A model generated the notes under the pieces. It did no database searches. It saw only the letters and a list, made by a program, of their open reading frames with translations, and was not told where the DNA came from. The position numbers and the translations under genes are program-made. From Deferribacter abyssi (lineage in GTDB: Bacteria > Chrysiogenota > Deferribacteres > Deferribacterales > Deferribacteraceae): a stretch of 30,830 nt of DNA. The stretch's first letter is position 1; each line of letters begins with the position of its first letter. Shown here in pieces: positions 1 through 7,533 of the stretch. Location of the stretch: positions 1 through 30,830 of the forward strand of contig NZ_JAQNCS010000020.1 in assembly GCF_049472655.1 (NCBI RefSeq), in the 5' to 3' direction.

Positions 1-169
1 GTAATGAATTAAGAATGGAACAGAGGACCGAAGTAGCAATAAGCTTTAAAACTTCATAGTTAGTATGTCCCCCGTCCCAAAAGTCCTTATTGGTTGATTT
101 GGCTATCAAGCCACTGTCATACGGGAGTTTGGATTCGGGATTAATTATCACCTGCAAGCTCTGTAGCAT
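1..169 (-). CDS. Possible partial ORF of unknown function, running off the left edge
   Basis: One minus-strand frame stays open from an ATG at 169 to the window edge (56 codons) and has no stop. It overlaps the last 29 bases of the ferritin gene in a different frame. The encoded peptide is hydrophilic at first (PESKLPYDSGLIAKSTNKD, then FWDGGHTNYEV) and turns hydrophobic at the edge. I do not recognise a family. Positions 70-140 are visibly richer in GC (about half) than the rest of the window (about one third), which suggests a different origin, a mobile-element remnant or a structured RNA. No good ribosome binding site precedes the ATG, so the true start, or whether this is coding at all, is open. 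Confidence 0.3.
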   Translation of the reverse strand, partial: MLQSLQVIINPESKLPYDSGLIAKSTNKDFWDGGHTNYEVLKLIATSVLCSILNSL

Positions 170-659
170 TAAAAGTTCTTTGACCCAACTCTTTATCAAT
201 CATAAACAATCCGTTGCCAGAATTCTGAACAAGTTTAAGCTGATCAAGAATTTCACCCACACTGGCTTCCTCCTCTACCTGTTCTGTAATAAACCACTGC
301 AGAAAAGTATGAGTTGCATAATCTTTTTCTTGTATAGCAATATCAACTAGTTCATTAATACATTTCGTAATAAATCTCTCATGCTCCAACGTTTTTTCAA
401 ACATATCTAAAGGTGAGTCAAACTCCTGATCTGGTTGATCAATCTGCATCAATCTCACAATTTCTCCCTGATCAAGGATATATTTATAAAATTTCATAGC
501 ATGAACCATTTCTTCTTGGTATTGCACATAAAACCAGTTTGCAAACCCTTTCAATCCAATATGCTCACTATAAGCAGACATTGATAGATAAAGATACGCA
601 GAAAACATTTCATTATTGAGCTGTTTGTTTAGTGCCTCTGCTATTTTTTTTGAAATCAT
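141..659 (-). CDS. ftnA: Bacterial non-haem ferritin (FtnA type)
   Basis: This 172-residue protein is a cytosolic iron-storage ferritin that oxidises Fe(II) at a di-iron centre and stores it as mineral in a 24-subunit shell. The complete ferroxidase set of FtnA is present: Glu17, Glu50, His53 (in QYQEEMVH), Glu94 (LEHER), Glu126-Gln127 and Glu130 (ITEQVEEE). Length and the four-helix layout fit bacterial ferritin; there is no haem-ligand Met arrangement as in bacterioferritin. The start is supported by a strong AAGGAGGT ribosome binding site 5 bases upstream. It lies 54 bp after the radical SAM gene with no obvious terminator between, so it could be partly co-transcribed with the molybdenum operon or have its own AT-rich promoter in the gap. 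Confidence 0.95.
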   Translation of the reverse strand: MISKKIAEALNKQLNNEMFSAYLYLSMSAYSEHIGLKGFANWFYVQYQEEMVHAMKFYKYILDQGEIVRLMQIDQPDQEFDSPLDMFEKTLEHERFITKCINELVDIAIQEKDYATHTFLQWFITEQVEEEASVGEILDQLKLVQNSGNGLFMIDKELGQRTFNATELAGDN

Positions 660-713
660 AACTTACCTCCTTTTTTATTCATTTAATATGATATATTTTA
701 ATATAATTTAAAG

Positions 714-1637
714 TTATTTTCTAAAATAAAATATTTCTCCGTTATATTCCTTTTTAATAATTATTTTTTCTACTAACAACTGTTCAATTACTTCTCCAAT
801 CTTAGCAGTACCAAACAACAAAATCAAATCTTCTTTAGTACACGGACGCATTTTTAAAAGTTCCACAATATCCTCAAAAAGACTTGAGTCATCATTATTT
901 AATTTTCTAACATAATTTCCCACAGTCTCAATTCTAATACCATTTTTGCTCAAAAATAAAGCTTTCTCCAAAAGTTCTTTTTCACTTAACCCAACAATCC
1001 CTTTGTATGAAGTAGGTCTAAAGACAGTATTTAATTGAACTTTTGTATATTTCAAATTCTTTAAAACTTCTACTAATCTTTGCAACTCTTCATATGAATC
1101 ATTAACTCCCTTTACTAATAACACCTCAATATAAACTTCACCAGAAAATTTATCACAAAACAGCTTTAAACCTTCTATGATATCATTAACTTTTAACCCA
1201 TTCACAGGCTTGTTAACTTTAGCAAAGACTAATTCATTCACAGCATCTAAGCTTGGAACAACGATATCAAAATTCATTAACTCACGCCTTACGTCATCTC
1301 TCATAATTAAACTACTGTTAGTTAGAATTGCCAACGGCTTATCTATTATTTTTTTTATCTCTTTAGCAAAATATCCCAAATCAATATTCAAAGTAGGTTC
1401 ACCAGCTCCAGTAAACGTAACAATATCAATCTTATTAATTCTTTTTTTATATTTAATCTTAAATTCACTTAGTAAATCATCAGGATTAAAAAATCTTTTT
1501 CTTTCTAAAATTAATTCAGTTGTTTTTCCTACTTCACAATATAAACAGTCAAAAGAACATACTTTATAAGGAACAAGATTAACACCTAGAGAAGCACCCA
1601 ACCTCCTCGAAGGAACTGGACCAAAAACAAATTTCAT
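714..1637 (-). CDS. Radical SAM protein of the COG0731 type with C-terminal winged-helix region
   Basis: A 307-residue radical SAM enzyme. The N-terminus carries the family signature GPVPSRRLGASLGVN, followed by the [4Fe-4S]-binding Cys27-x3-Cys31-x2-Cys34 (CSFDCLYC), and a GAGEPTLN strand matching the SAM-binding GGE motif. Residues about 245-307 read as a small winged-helix-like domain (RPCTKEDLILLFGTAKIGEV). Proteins of this type are often annotated only as Fe-S oxidoreductases related to wybutosine enzymes; the substrate is unknown. Its ATG overlaps the moeA stop by four bases (ATGA), so it is translationally coupled to molybdenum-cofactor genes. A role in Mo/W enzyme maturation is suggested only by that position. 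Confidence 0.85.
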   Translation of the reverse strand: MKFVFGPVPSRRLGASLGVNLVPYKVCSFDCLYCEVGKTTELILERKRFFNPDDLLSEFKIKYKKRINKIDIVTFTGAGEPTLNIDLGYFAKEIKKIIDKPLAILTNSSLIMRDDVRRELMNFDIVVPSLDAVNELVFAKVNKPVNGLKVNDIIEGLKLFCDKFSGEVYIEVLLVKGVNDSYEELQRLVEVLKNLKYTKVQLNTVFRPTSYKGIVGLSEKELLEKALFLSKNGIRIETVGNYVRKLNNDDSSLFEDIVELLKMRPCTKEDLILLFGTAKIGEVIEQLLVEKIIIKKEYNGEIFYFRK

Positions 1638-2833
1638 CTTATCTCCTTTTCAAATAAAATTGCCTCAGCAATATACCCTTTGTTTACATTACCCACACCT
1701 TGTGGTATTCTTACTAACCCATTACAATTTGCAAAATTTATAAAATGAGAAGTTTTTTGTGAATCCAAACCATAAGCTATATATTTTCCATTTTCAAACA
1801 CAATATTTGCTCTGTTAAAATAATCACTTTTTTCCTTAGAATGCATATCTGAGCCCAACTCAACTTTTACAAAATTATGATTAAAATCTTTTCTACCAAC
1901 CGTCTTTTTTATGTAGGGTAAAAAATAAAGCAACAAATTAGTAAAAAAAGCTGTAGGATAACCAGGCATACCAAAAATAATACTCTTCTTATTTTTTGCC
2001 ACAATCAATGGGCTACCAGGTTTTATTTTCGTCCTATTAATTAAAATTTCATAATTTTCTTCATTTAATAACTTTTTAATATAATCATATTTTCCCATAG
2101 AAACCCCACCTGAACTAATTAAAATATCGTATCTTTCAAACATATCTTTTAAAGCCCTCGAAACGGCAATTTCATCATCTTTAATATTTCCATAATAATC
2201 AAACGAAATATTTAATTTTCTCAAAACTGATTCAACAATATATCTATTAGTATTAAATACAAACCCTTTTTTATACTCACTCCCGATATCAAGCAGTTCA
2301 TCACCTGTAGTAAAAATACCAACTTTAGGCTTTTGAAATACTTTTACTTTTTTCAATCCAAGATAGAATAGAACTGGATAAACCCTTTCATCTATTATAC
2401 TACCCTTCTTAATAACTTTTTCACCTACTTTTTTTTCTTCACCTATTTGATTTATATTGTCTCCAACTTTCACATGACAATGAATACTTAGTAAATCACC
2501 TTTACTATCGCAATCTTCTACTCTTACCACAGCATCTGCATTTTCTGGCACAACAGCTCCAGTCATTACAAAAACAGCTGTTCCTTTTTTAAGTTTTATC
2601 CTAACCAATTCACCGGGCACAATGGTTCTAATTATCTTATATTGATTTCTATCAGAAAGCTTAATAGCAAAACCATCTACTGCACTCTTTTTAGTATCAG
2701 GAAAATCCCTATCTGTCACAATATCTTCAGCTAATACATAACCAAAGCTTTCTTCAACATTTATAGTTATATCAGATAAGGTTCTTGCATTATCTAAAAT
2801 AATTTGTTTTGCAACTTCAAAATTAATCATCAT
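1634..2833 (-). CDS. moeA: Molybdopterin molybdenumtransferase MoeA
   Basis: MoeA inserts molybdate (or tungstate) into adenylylated molybdopterin, the last step of basic molybdenum-cofactor synthesis. The 399-residue length matches the family. Visible motifs are AVDGFA (51-56), MTGAVVPENADAVVRVED (90-107), the MPT-binding TTGDEL (175-180), SGGVSMGKYD (241-250), PGSPL (272-276) and GMPGYP (288-293), in the order expected for domains I-IV. The start has two consecutive ATG codons; GAAGGTGAT upstream serves as ribosome binding site. It begins one base after the modB stop and overlaps the radical SAM gene by four bases. It is the second MoeA homologue in this operon; this one has the full classical architecture and no Cys tail. 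Confidence 0.93.
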   Translation of the reverse strand: MMINFEVAKQIILDNARTLSDITINVEESFGYVLAEDIVTDRDFPDTKKSAVDGFAIKLSDRNQYKIIRTIVPGELVRIKLKKGTAVFVMTGAVVPENADAVVRVEDCDSKGDLLSIHCHVKVGDNINQIGEEKKVGEKVIKKGSIIDERVYPVLFYLGLKKVKVFQKPKVGIFTTGDELLDIGSEYKKGFVFNTNRYIVESVLRKLNISFDYYGNIKDDEIAVSRALKDMFERYDILISSGGVSMGKYDYIKKLLNEENYEILINRTKIKPGSPLIVAKNKKSIIFGMPGYPTAFFTNLLLYFLPYIKKTVGRKDFNHNFVKVELGSDMHSKEKSDYFNRANIVFENGKYIAYGLDSQKTSHFINFANCNGLVRIPQGVGNVNKGYIAEAILFEKEIR

Positions 2834-2834
2834 A

Positions 2835-3593
2835 TCACCTTCTATATTTAAATATTATTTTCACAAACATAATGACAAAACATGCAAAAATTATTGTCAA
2901 TACACTAGCCGCTATACCTTTTTGAAAATTACCTTCGGTCATATTTAAATAAATATTAATGGGGACATTTTCAGTTTTTCCTGGAATTCCTCCAGCTACC
3001 ATTAAAGTGGCACCAAACTCTCCAAAACTCCTAAGCCAACTGAGCATCACTCCAGCAAAAATACCCCTAAACGCAAGTTTAAATGTTGTATCATAAAAAG
3101 ATCTAAAATATCCAGCCCCCAAAGTCATTGCAATTCTTTCATAAATTGGAGGCACCAATTCAAAAGCACTCTTTGAAGATTTTAGTGTAAAAGGAAAAGA
3201 GATAAAAAATTGTGCAATTACTGCACCTTTTAAAGTAAAAATTATATTAAAAAATTTATTCAGCAAAGATGCATTAAAAAAATTGAGTATCAATACCCCA
3301 ACCACTAATGGTGGAATTATTAAAGGAACATCAAAAAAAACATCTAGAAAATTCGCAACCCCTTTTCTTTGTCTTGCAAGATAGTAACCAGCAGGTATCC
3401 CAAAAAAAGAGGAAAAGAATGTAGCGATAGAAGCTGTAAAAAAACCGAAAGCTACCGCGTTTAAAAACTCATTATCAGAAATTATTTCTTTTAGTTGTAA
3501 AATAGATATTTCTTTCAGAGAAAAAAGTATTAAAACTAAAATTAGTAAAAACAAAACAAATGTAATTAAACTCGCTACTTTAGTAAATTTCAT
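2835..3593 (-). CDS. modB: Molybdate/tungstate ABC transporter permease (ModB-like)
   Basis: This 252-residue inner-membrane permease has about six hydrophobic segments and the cytoplasmic coupling (EAA-type) loop around residues 155-195, with LRSFGEFGATLMVAGGIPG, which is typical of ModB/WtpB/TupB permeases. DVPLIIPPLVVGV near the middle is another conserved stretch. It pairs with the adjacent ModA binding protein and ModC ATPase. Its ATG overlaps the modA stop by four bases, and moeA follows after one base. Sequence alone does not decide between molybdate and tungstate; the riboswitch upstream of the operon makes tungstate a real possibility. Confidence 0.9.
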   Translation of the reverse strand: MKFTKVASLITFVLFLLILVLILFSLKEISILQLKEIISDNEFLNAVAFGFFTASIATFFSSFFGIPAGYYLARQRKGVANFLDVFFDVPLIIPPLVVGVLILNFFNASLLNKFFNIIFTLKGAVIAQFFISFPFTLKSSKSAFELVPPIYERIAMTLGAGYFRSFYDTTFKLAFRGIFAGVMLSWLRSFGEFGATLMVAGGIPGKTENVPINIYLNMTEGNFQKGIAASVLTIIFACFVIMFVKIIFKYRR

Positions 3594-4327
3594 TTATCAA
3601 TAACTTCAAACCCATATTTTTTAAAAACATCTTTATTCTTTACTAAAAAACTGATAAACCGCTTGACCTTCTCCATATCTTTGCTAAATTTCAACAAGTT
3701 AATACTTGCCACATCCTTTTCAGCATAATTATCTGGAAATTTTAAATATGTAAAGCTATTAACCCTTGCCACAGAATCAAAAATGATTCCAGCATCAACA
3801 GTGTTTGTTTTTAAATAATTGACAATTTGTGAAACATTTAGAGCTAAAACAACCATATTTTTTTCAATACCACTGGCTAGATTTTTAGGCATTTTAATTT
3901 TGATATCTTCATAAATTTTACCTAATGCCATTGTTTTAGGATTACCCAATGCAATCCTTACTTCCTTATACGCCAAGTCTTCAAAAGATTTAATTTCTCT
4001 TTCTCCAATTTCCGACAAACCAAACACTGGTGTTTGATAAAGAAAACTGATAGTTTCTAATACAATTCCTGCTTTCTCTGCTTTATCTTTAAAAGATTTT
4101 GAAGCTGGCAAATAAACATCACCTTTTTTAGAAAAAATTATTTTATTCAATAATTGACCTGAACCACCAGTTATTAAAATAATATGATCAACTTTTGATT
4201 GAGAATTGAACTTTCTAACAACCTCTTTGGCAGGTTTTGTCATCGATGCAGCAACATAAAAATAAATTTCATAAGAAAAAACAACACTTGGTAAAATCAA
4301 GAAAATGAAAATAATCTTTTTAATCAT
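3590..4327 (-). CDS. modA: Molybdate/tungstate-binding periplasmic protein (ModA-like)
   Basis: A 245-residue extracytoplasmic oxyanion-binding protein. It starts with a signal peptide (MIKKIIFIFLILPSVVFS, cleavage likely before YEIYF). Oxyanion-pocket motifs are AASM in the first strand, GGSGQLLNKI, KGDVYLPAS, LGNPKTMALGKI and DAGIIFDSVAR, in ModA order. The signal peptide ends in Ser without a lipobox Cys, so a soluble periplasmic protein is expected. It overlaps modC by four bases upstream and modB by four bases downstream. Ligand (molybdate versus tungstate) is not decided by what can be seen. Confidence 0.9.
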   Translation of the reverse strand: MIKKIIFIFLILPSVVFSYEIYFYVAASMTKPAKEVVRKFNSQSKVDHIILITGGSGQLLNKIIFSKKGDVYLPASKSFKDKAEKAGIVLETISFLYQTPVFGLSEIGEREIKSFEDLAYKEVRIALGNPKTMALGKIYEDIKIKMPKNLASGIEKNMVVLALNVSQIVNYLKTNTVDAGIIFDSVARVNSFTYLKFPDNYAEKDVASINLLKFSKDMEKVKRFISFLVKNKDVFKKYGFEVIDK

Positions 4328-5382
4328 AACCCATATCTCCTCATTAGTACCAACGATTCTTTTTTTAATGAAACTTTAACATCTTTTCCCAATACAGGAC
4401 TCAATTTTTTAAAGGCATGCTCAGGTAGTTTTATAACTATTTTAGACAATTTATAATGTGTCACTAAAAGTTCATAGTATCCACTCATTTTCTTTATATT
4501 TTTAACAGTTACATCCAAAATATTCTCTCTCCTATTATTCTCACCTTTTCTTAAAATCATAACATTTTCAGGTCTAATACCTAAAAATGATGCTTCTTTT
4601 AAATTTTCGCCTAAATCTAAATTAATCCCATCTATAATGACCAAGTTTCCCTTTACTCTATCAATTTTCCAAATATTTTTAAAATTAACCAAGCTCGCCG
4701 TCTCAACATATCTTGGCCTATCAAAAATTACATCTTTACTGCCATATTCTATAACTCGACCTTCTTTAACAATAACAACATCTTCACCTAAAAGATAAGA
4801 ATCATCTATGTCATGGGTAATAAAAATTGCAGGTATTTTTATAATATCTAACAGATAGTTTATCACATCAATCAATTTTTCTTTTATAGGTTTATCCAAA
4901 GAAGAAAATGGCTCATCAAATACAAATATTTTAGGTTTAACCATGAAAGCACGAGCTATTGCCACCCTTTGTTTTTGGCCTCCAGATAGCACACCGGGAT
5001 AATAATTAAGGTACTCTCCAATCTCTAATGTATCTACTAAAAAAGAGAATAAATTTTCATCATATTTAGCATTGCCTACTTTTACACCATACAAAATATT
5101 TTCTTTTATAGTCAAATGAGGAAAAAGAGTATATTCCTGTGGTAAATACCCCACATTTCTTTTATTAACAGCTAAATCTATTCTACCCCTTCTATCAAAA
5201 AAAATTGTTTTATTCACAACAATAGTCCCATCATCTGGTGGATAAAAACCCGCGATCATTTTAACCAGATTAGATTTACCGGCACCACTCGGACCAAAAA
5301 CAACAATTTTATTCTTATCAGACTTAAAATCATAATAAAAAGATTTTTTTCTAAATTTTTTACTTATTTTTACTTCTATCAT
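4324..5382 (-). CDS. modC: Molybdate/tungstate ABC transporter ATPase (ModC-like)
   Basis: This ATPase energises ModB. With the start chosen here it has 352 residues: Walker A GPSGAGKS (30-37), Q-loop Gln82, signature LSGGQ (132-136), Walker B FVFDEP (153-158) and switch His190 (FITHD). The C-terminal third (about 225-352) is a TOBE/MOP-like region typical of molybdate and related importers. The frame is open 36 bases further upstream, to 5418, but that would add a Cys-rich stretch inside the preceding gene. The ATG at 5382 shares its A with the upstream TGA (TGATG) and is preceded by AAAGGTG, so I prefer it. Confidence 0.9.
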   Translation of the reverse strand: MIEVKISKKFRKKSFYYDFKSDKNKIVVFGPSGAGKSNLVKMIAGFYPPDDGTIVVNKTIFFDRRGRIDLAVNKRNVGYLPQEYTLFPHLTIKENILYGVKVGNAKYDENLFSFLVDTLEIGEYLNYYPGVLSGGQKQRVAIARAFMVKPKIFVFDEPFSSLDKPIKEKLIDVINYLLDIIKIPAIFITHDIDDSYLLGEDVVIVKEGRVIEYGSKDVIFDRPRYVETASLVNFKNIWKIDRVKGNLVIIDGINLDLGENLKEASFLGIRPENVMILRKGENNRRENILDVTVKNIKKMSGYYELLVTHYKLSKIVIKLPEHAFKKLSPVLGKDVKVSLKKESLVLMRRYGL

Positions 5383-6410
5383 CACACCTTTCCAAAAGGA
5401 CAAACAGGAAAAACACAAACTTTACAAAAATAACACAACCCACCAACACTATACTTTACTATTTCTTCCCCAGTAATCCGTTCTCCAGCTATCAATCTAG
5501 GTAAAAAAATATCCAGTGCCGTAGCTTTATAATATAATGCTGCCGCAGGAACTGCACACACAGGTATGAAACCAAAATAACCAATAGTAAAGTTATTTCC
5601 AGGCTGTATAGGATTCCCTTCCTGCACGATATCCACGTCAGCTTCTTTAATAGCCAGTTTCGTATTATCATCTGGATCAACTGAAGTTCCTCCTGTAATG
5701 AAAAGGATATCAACTTCCTTTAAAAAATCTTTAATCTCTGCCGTTATTTTTTCTTTATTATCAGGTAAAATAGATGATCTAACAATATTCAAACCATATT
5801 CTTTTAACTTTGATTCAATTAAAGGGTTGAATTTATCTTTTATCTTTCCATCATAAACTTCATTTCCTGTAATAATTACCCCGGCATTTTTTAATTTATA
5901 TGGTATTACTTCAATAGCAGGTGAAATAAGTATATCTTTCACCTTTTTAATCAGTTTTATTTCACAATAAAGAGGAATTATACGAAAAGCAGCGACAATA
6001 TCTCCTTTTTTGACTGGTATATCAGAATGTTTAGTGGGTAAAGAAGGAGTTTTCAACTTATTTATAGAAATAACTTTTTGTTTATCAATTTTTAACAACC
6101 CATCTTCAGCTGCATAAAAATTTATCTTACCTTCTGTAGGTTGCAAATCATAGTTAATATTTTCTCCAGCTATAGCTGGTGCTAGCTCAGTAGCAGCATC
6201 ATCTTCATGAACAAAATCATTAGAATTTGTTTCACTAAATACAAACACATAATATTTACCCAAAGATTTTAATCGCTCAATATCCTCTTTTTGTATTAAA
6301 TACCCTCTTTTAAAAGCCACACCTTTAAGTTTTTTTTCCAAATTAATCTCTGTTATGTCATGAGCTAACTTAAAACCTACAGCATTTTCAACTTTTACTT
6401 TTTTAAACAC
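5382..6410 (-). CDS. MoeA-like molybdopterin-binding protein with C-terminal four-Cys motif
   Basis: A 342-residue protein with a MoCF/MPT-binding domain in its second half: TGNEVYDGKI (181-190) and ITGGTSVDPDDNT (238-250) correspond to the TTGDEL and SGGVSMG motifs of MoeA. The first half resembles the N-terminal region of MoeA-like proteins but lacks the AVDGFA motif. The last 17 residues carry Cys326-x2-Cys329-x2-Cys332-x4-Cys337 and end in CPFGKV, which looks like an Fe-S or zinc site. It is the first gene after the riboswitch and terminator, with a GGAGG ribosome binding site, and is coupled to modC by a TGATG overlap. Its role is likely in cofactor insertion, storage or metal choice; the exact function is not known to me. 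Confidence 0.8.
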   Translation of the reverse strand: MFKKVKVENAVGFKLAHDITEINLEKKLKGVAFKRGYLIQKEDIERLKSLGKYYVFVFSETNSNDFVHEDDAATELAPAIAGENINYDLQPTEGKINFYAAEDGLLKIDKQKVISINKLKTPSLPTKHSDIPVKKGDIVAAFRIIPLYCEIKLIKKVKDILISPAIEVIPYKLKNAGVIITGNEVYDGKIKDKFNPLIESKLKEYGLNIVRSSILPDNKEKITAEIKDFLKEVDILFITGGTSVDPDDNTKLAIKEADVDIVQEGNPIQPGNNFTIGYFGFIPVCAVPAAALYYKATALDIFLPRLIAGERITGEEIVKYSVGGLCYFCKVCVFPVCPFGKV

Positions 6411-6427
6411 AAAACCTCCTTATCAAT

Positions 6428-6463
6428 AAAAAAGCCGGTTACCCCCAATAAGGATAACCGGCT
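6428..6463 (-). terminator. Intrinsic terminator of the riboswitch expression platform
   Basis: Read on the minus strand, AGCCGGTTATCC and GGGGTAACCGGCT form a 12-bp stem (one U-G pair) closed by a short AT-rich loop and followed by six T. It lies between the aptamer 3' end and the GGAGG of the first operon gene, so folding of this stem would stop transcription before the operon. This is the position expected for a ligand-controlled OFF switch. Confidence 0.88.
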
Positions 6464-6465
6464 CA

Positions 6466-6598
6466 ATCTTCAAACCAGCATCTCCTTTCCAAGTCGGGAG
6501 GCATAAGTGTTTCCACTTATACCCTGGGGGCAACTGCCCAGCCGGTGTATAAACCTTAGCTTAGGCCTTAGGTTTATACACTCGGAGATCATGACCTA
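6466..6598 (-). ncRNA. Molybdenum-cofactor-type riboswitch (Moco RNA motif), possibly the tungsten-cofactor variant
   Basis: The minus strand carries the conserved core of the Moco motif: CCAGGG, a GNRA-capped hairpin, GCCTCCCG, TGGAAAGG and a TGG-TTGAAG tail. Stems seen: P1 ATCTCC (6584-6589) with GGAGAT (6480-6485); a long hairpin 6545-6581 with 12 bp; a hairpin CTGGG/CCCAG at 6524-6541 with an 8-base loop; a 10-bp hairpin with GAAA tetraloop at 6500-6523; and a long-range pairing of loop bases AGTTG (6531-6535) with CGACT (6492-6496). Compared with my memory of the E. coli moaA leader, the stem that sits inside the CTGG/CCAG pairing is absent. Gene context (Mod transporter, MoeA) agrees with the call. 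Confidence 0.85.
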
Positions 6599-6620
6599 AT
6601 TTTCAAACAACAACTAACTA

Positions 6621-6649
6621 TTTATAACAACTAAATTATTTACCATCAA
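6621..6649 (-). promoter_or_regulatory. Candidate sigma70 promoter of the riboswitch-controlled operon
   Basis: Minus-strand TTGATG (6649-6644) and TATAAA (6626-6621) are separated by 17 bases. Transcription would start near 6614, just upstream of the aptamer. The -35 lies inside the 3' end of the LysM gene. Confidence 0.6.
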
Positions 6650-7457
6650 AAAGAGACCAAGGGCCCCTGTTCTTTGCAAAAGTTATAGCTTTTTCTTTTT
6701 CATTATCAGCAAAATCTTTCCTAATTTTAAAAACTTGACCTGGATAGATTAAATCAGGATCTTTAATCATGTCTTTGTTTGTCCAATAAATCAGTGGCCA
6801 CATAAAAGGATTCATATATTTGAGCTCAGATATCTTCCACAGACAATCACCTTTAACAACTGTATATTTCTCAACTTTAGCCATTTCTTTCTGCTTCATA
6901 GCTTTTTTCATCTCTTCAGCCTTTGCAATAGCAATTTTTTCTTTTATCTTATCCAACTTACTTTCAATTTGAGCTCTCAACATACTTGCTTTTCCTGGTT
7001 CACAATCATCTACAGCTTTTTGAGCTTTTTCATATAAATCTTCTACTTCAGCAAAAGTCACTGGGTCATATTTTTTAGCATCATCCTTGATAGTATCAAT
7101 TTCATCCCTCAATTCATCCAATTCTTTACCAACTTTATCAGCAGCTTCTCTTCTCTTTTGAGCAACTTTCTTTGCTTTTTCAGCTTTTGCTTTTGCTTCA
7201 TCTAACTTAGCTTCAGCTCTATCATAATATTTACCCTTAAATGTATGATTTTTAGCTTCTTCCAGCTCCTTTTGAGCCTCTTCAAAAGCTTTTTGTGCGG
7301 CTTTATACTCTTTAGGTGCACACTTATCAGCATCAACAACCCAAGCTTCATTTACAACTTTCTGAACATCACTATATTTTTTCATTGGTGGTTTTGCGCA
7401 AGCAAAAAGAAATACTGTAACCAATACTAGCAGTAAATACAACCTAGTATGCCTCAT
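6636..7457 (-). CDS. LysM-domain lipoprotein with long helical region
   Basis: A 273-residue envelope protein. The N-terminus is a lipoprotein signal with lipobox LFAC, acylated at Cys20. Residues about 45-195 are almost entirely Ala/Lys/Glu-rich helix with coiled-coil character (AQKAFEEAQKELEEAK and similar). The C-terminal LysM domain covers about 198-246 (YTVVKGDCLWKIS to YPGQVFKI) and should bind peptidoglycan. The lipid anchor plus LysM suggests a tether between membrane and cell wall. A GGAGG ribosome binding site precedes the ATG. It follows aspS by 76 bases, with a promoter-like TTGACA in the gap, so it is probably transcribed on its own. Confidence 0.85.
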   Translation of the reverse strand: MRHTRLYLLLVLVTVFLFACAKPPMKKYSDVQKVVNEAWVVDADKCAPKEYKAAQKAFEEAQKELEEAKNHTFKGKYYDRAEAKLDEAKAKAEKAKKVAQKRREAADKVGKELDELRDEIDTIKDDAKKYDPVTFAEVEDLYEKAQKAVDDCEPGKASMLRAQIESKLDKIKEKIAIAKAEEMKKAMKQKEMAKVEKYTVVKGDCLWKISELKYMNPFMWPLIYWTNKDMIKDPDLIYPGQVFKIRKDFADNEKEKAITFAKNRGPWSLFDGK

Positions 7458-7484
7458 GATAAATTCCTCCTGATTTTTTTCTTA

Positions 7485-7513
7485 TTACTATCATATAAGT
7501 TAACAAATGTCAA
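7485..7513 (-). promoter_or_regulatory. Candidate promoter of the LysM lipoprotein gene
   Basis: A perfect minus-strand TTGACA (7513-7508) lies 17 bases from a poor -10 (TAGTAA, 7490-7485), between the aspS stop and the LysM gene. The distance to the ATG (28 bases) is suitable; the -10 match is weak. Confidence 0.45.
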
Positions 7514-7533
7514 ACCTACAAAAATTATTTCTT

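Noticed and set aside
90..350. Plus-strand ORF at the left end
   Set aside because: It lies antisense to ferritin, has no ribosome binding site and its peptide looks like a shadow frame.
5383..5418. Upstream extension of modC with a Cys-containing N-terminus
   Set aside because: The extra 12 residues are the out-of-frame end of the preceding gene; TGATG coupling and AAAGGTG support the ATG at 5382.
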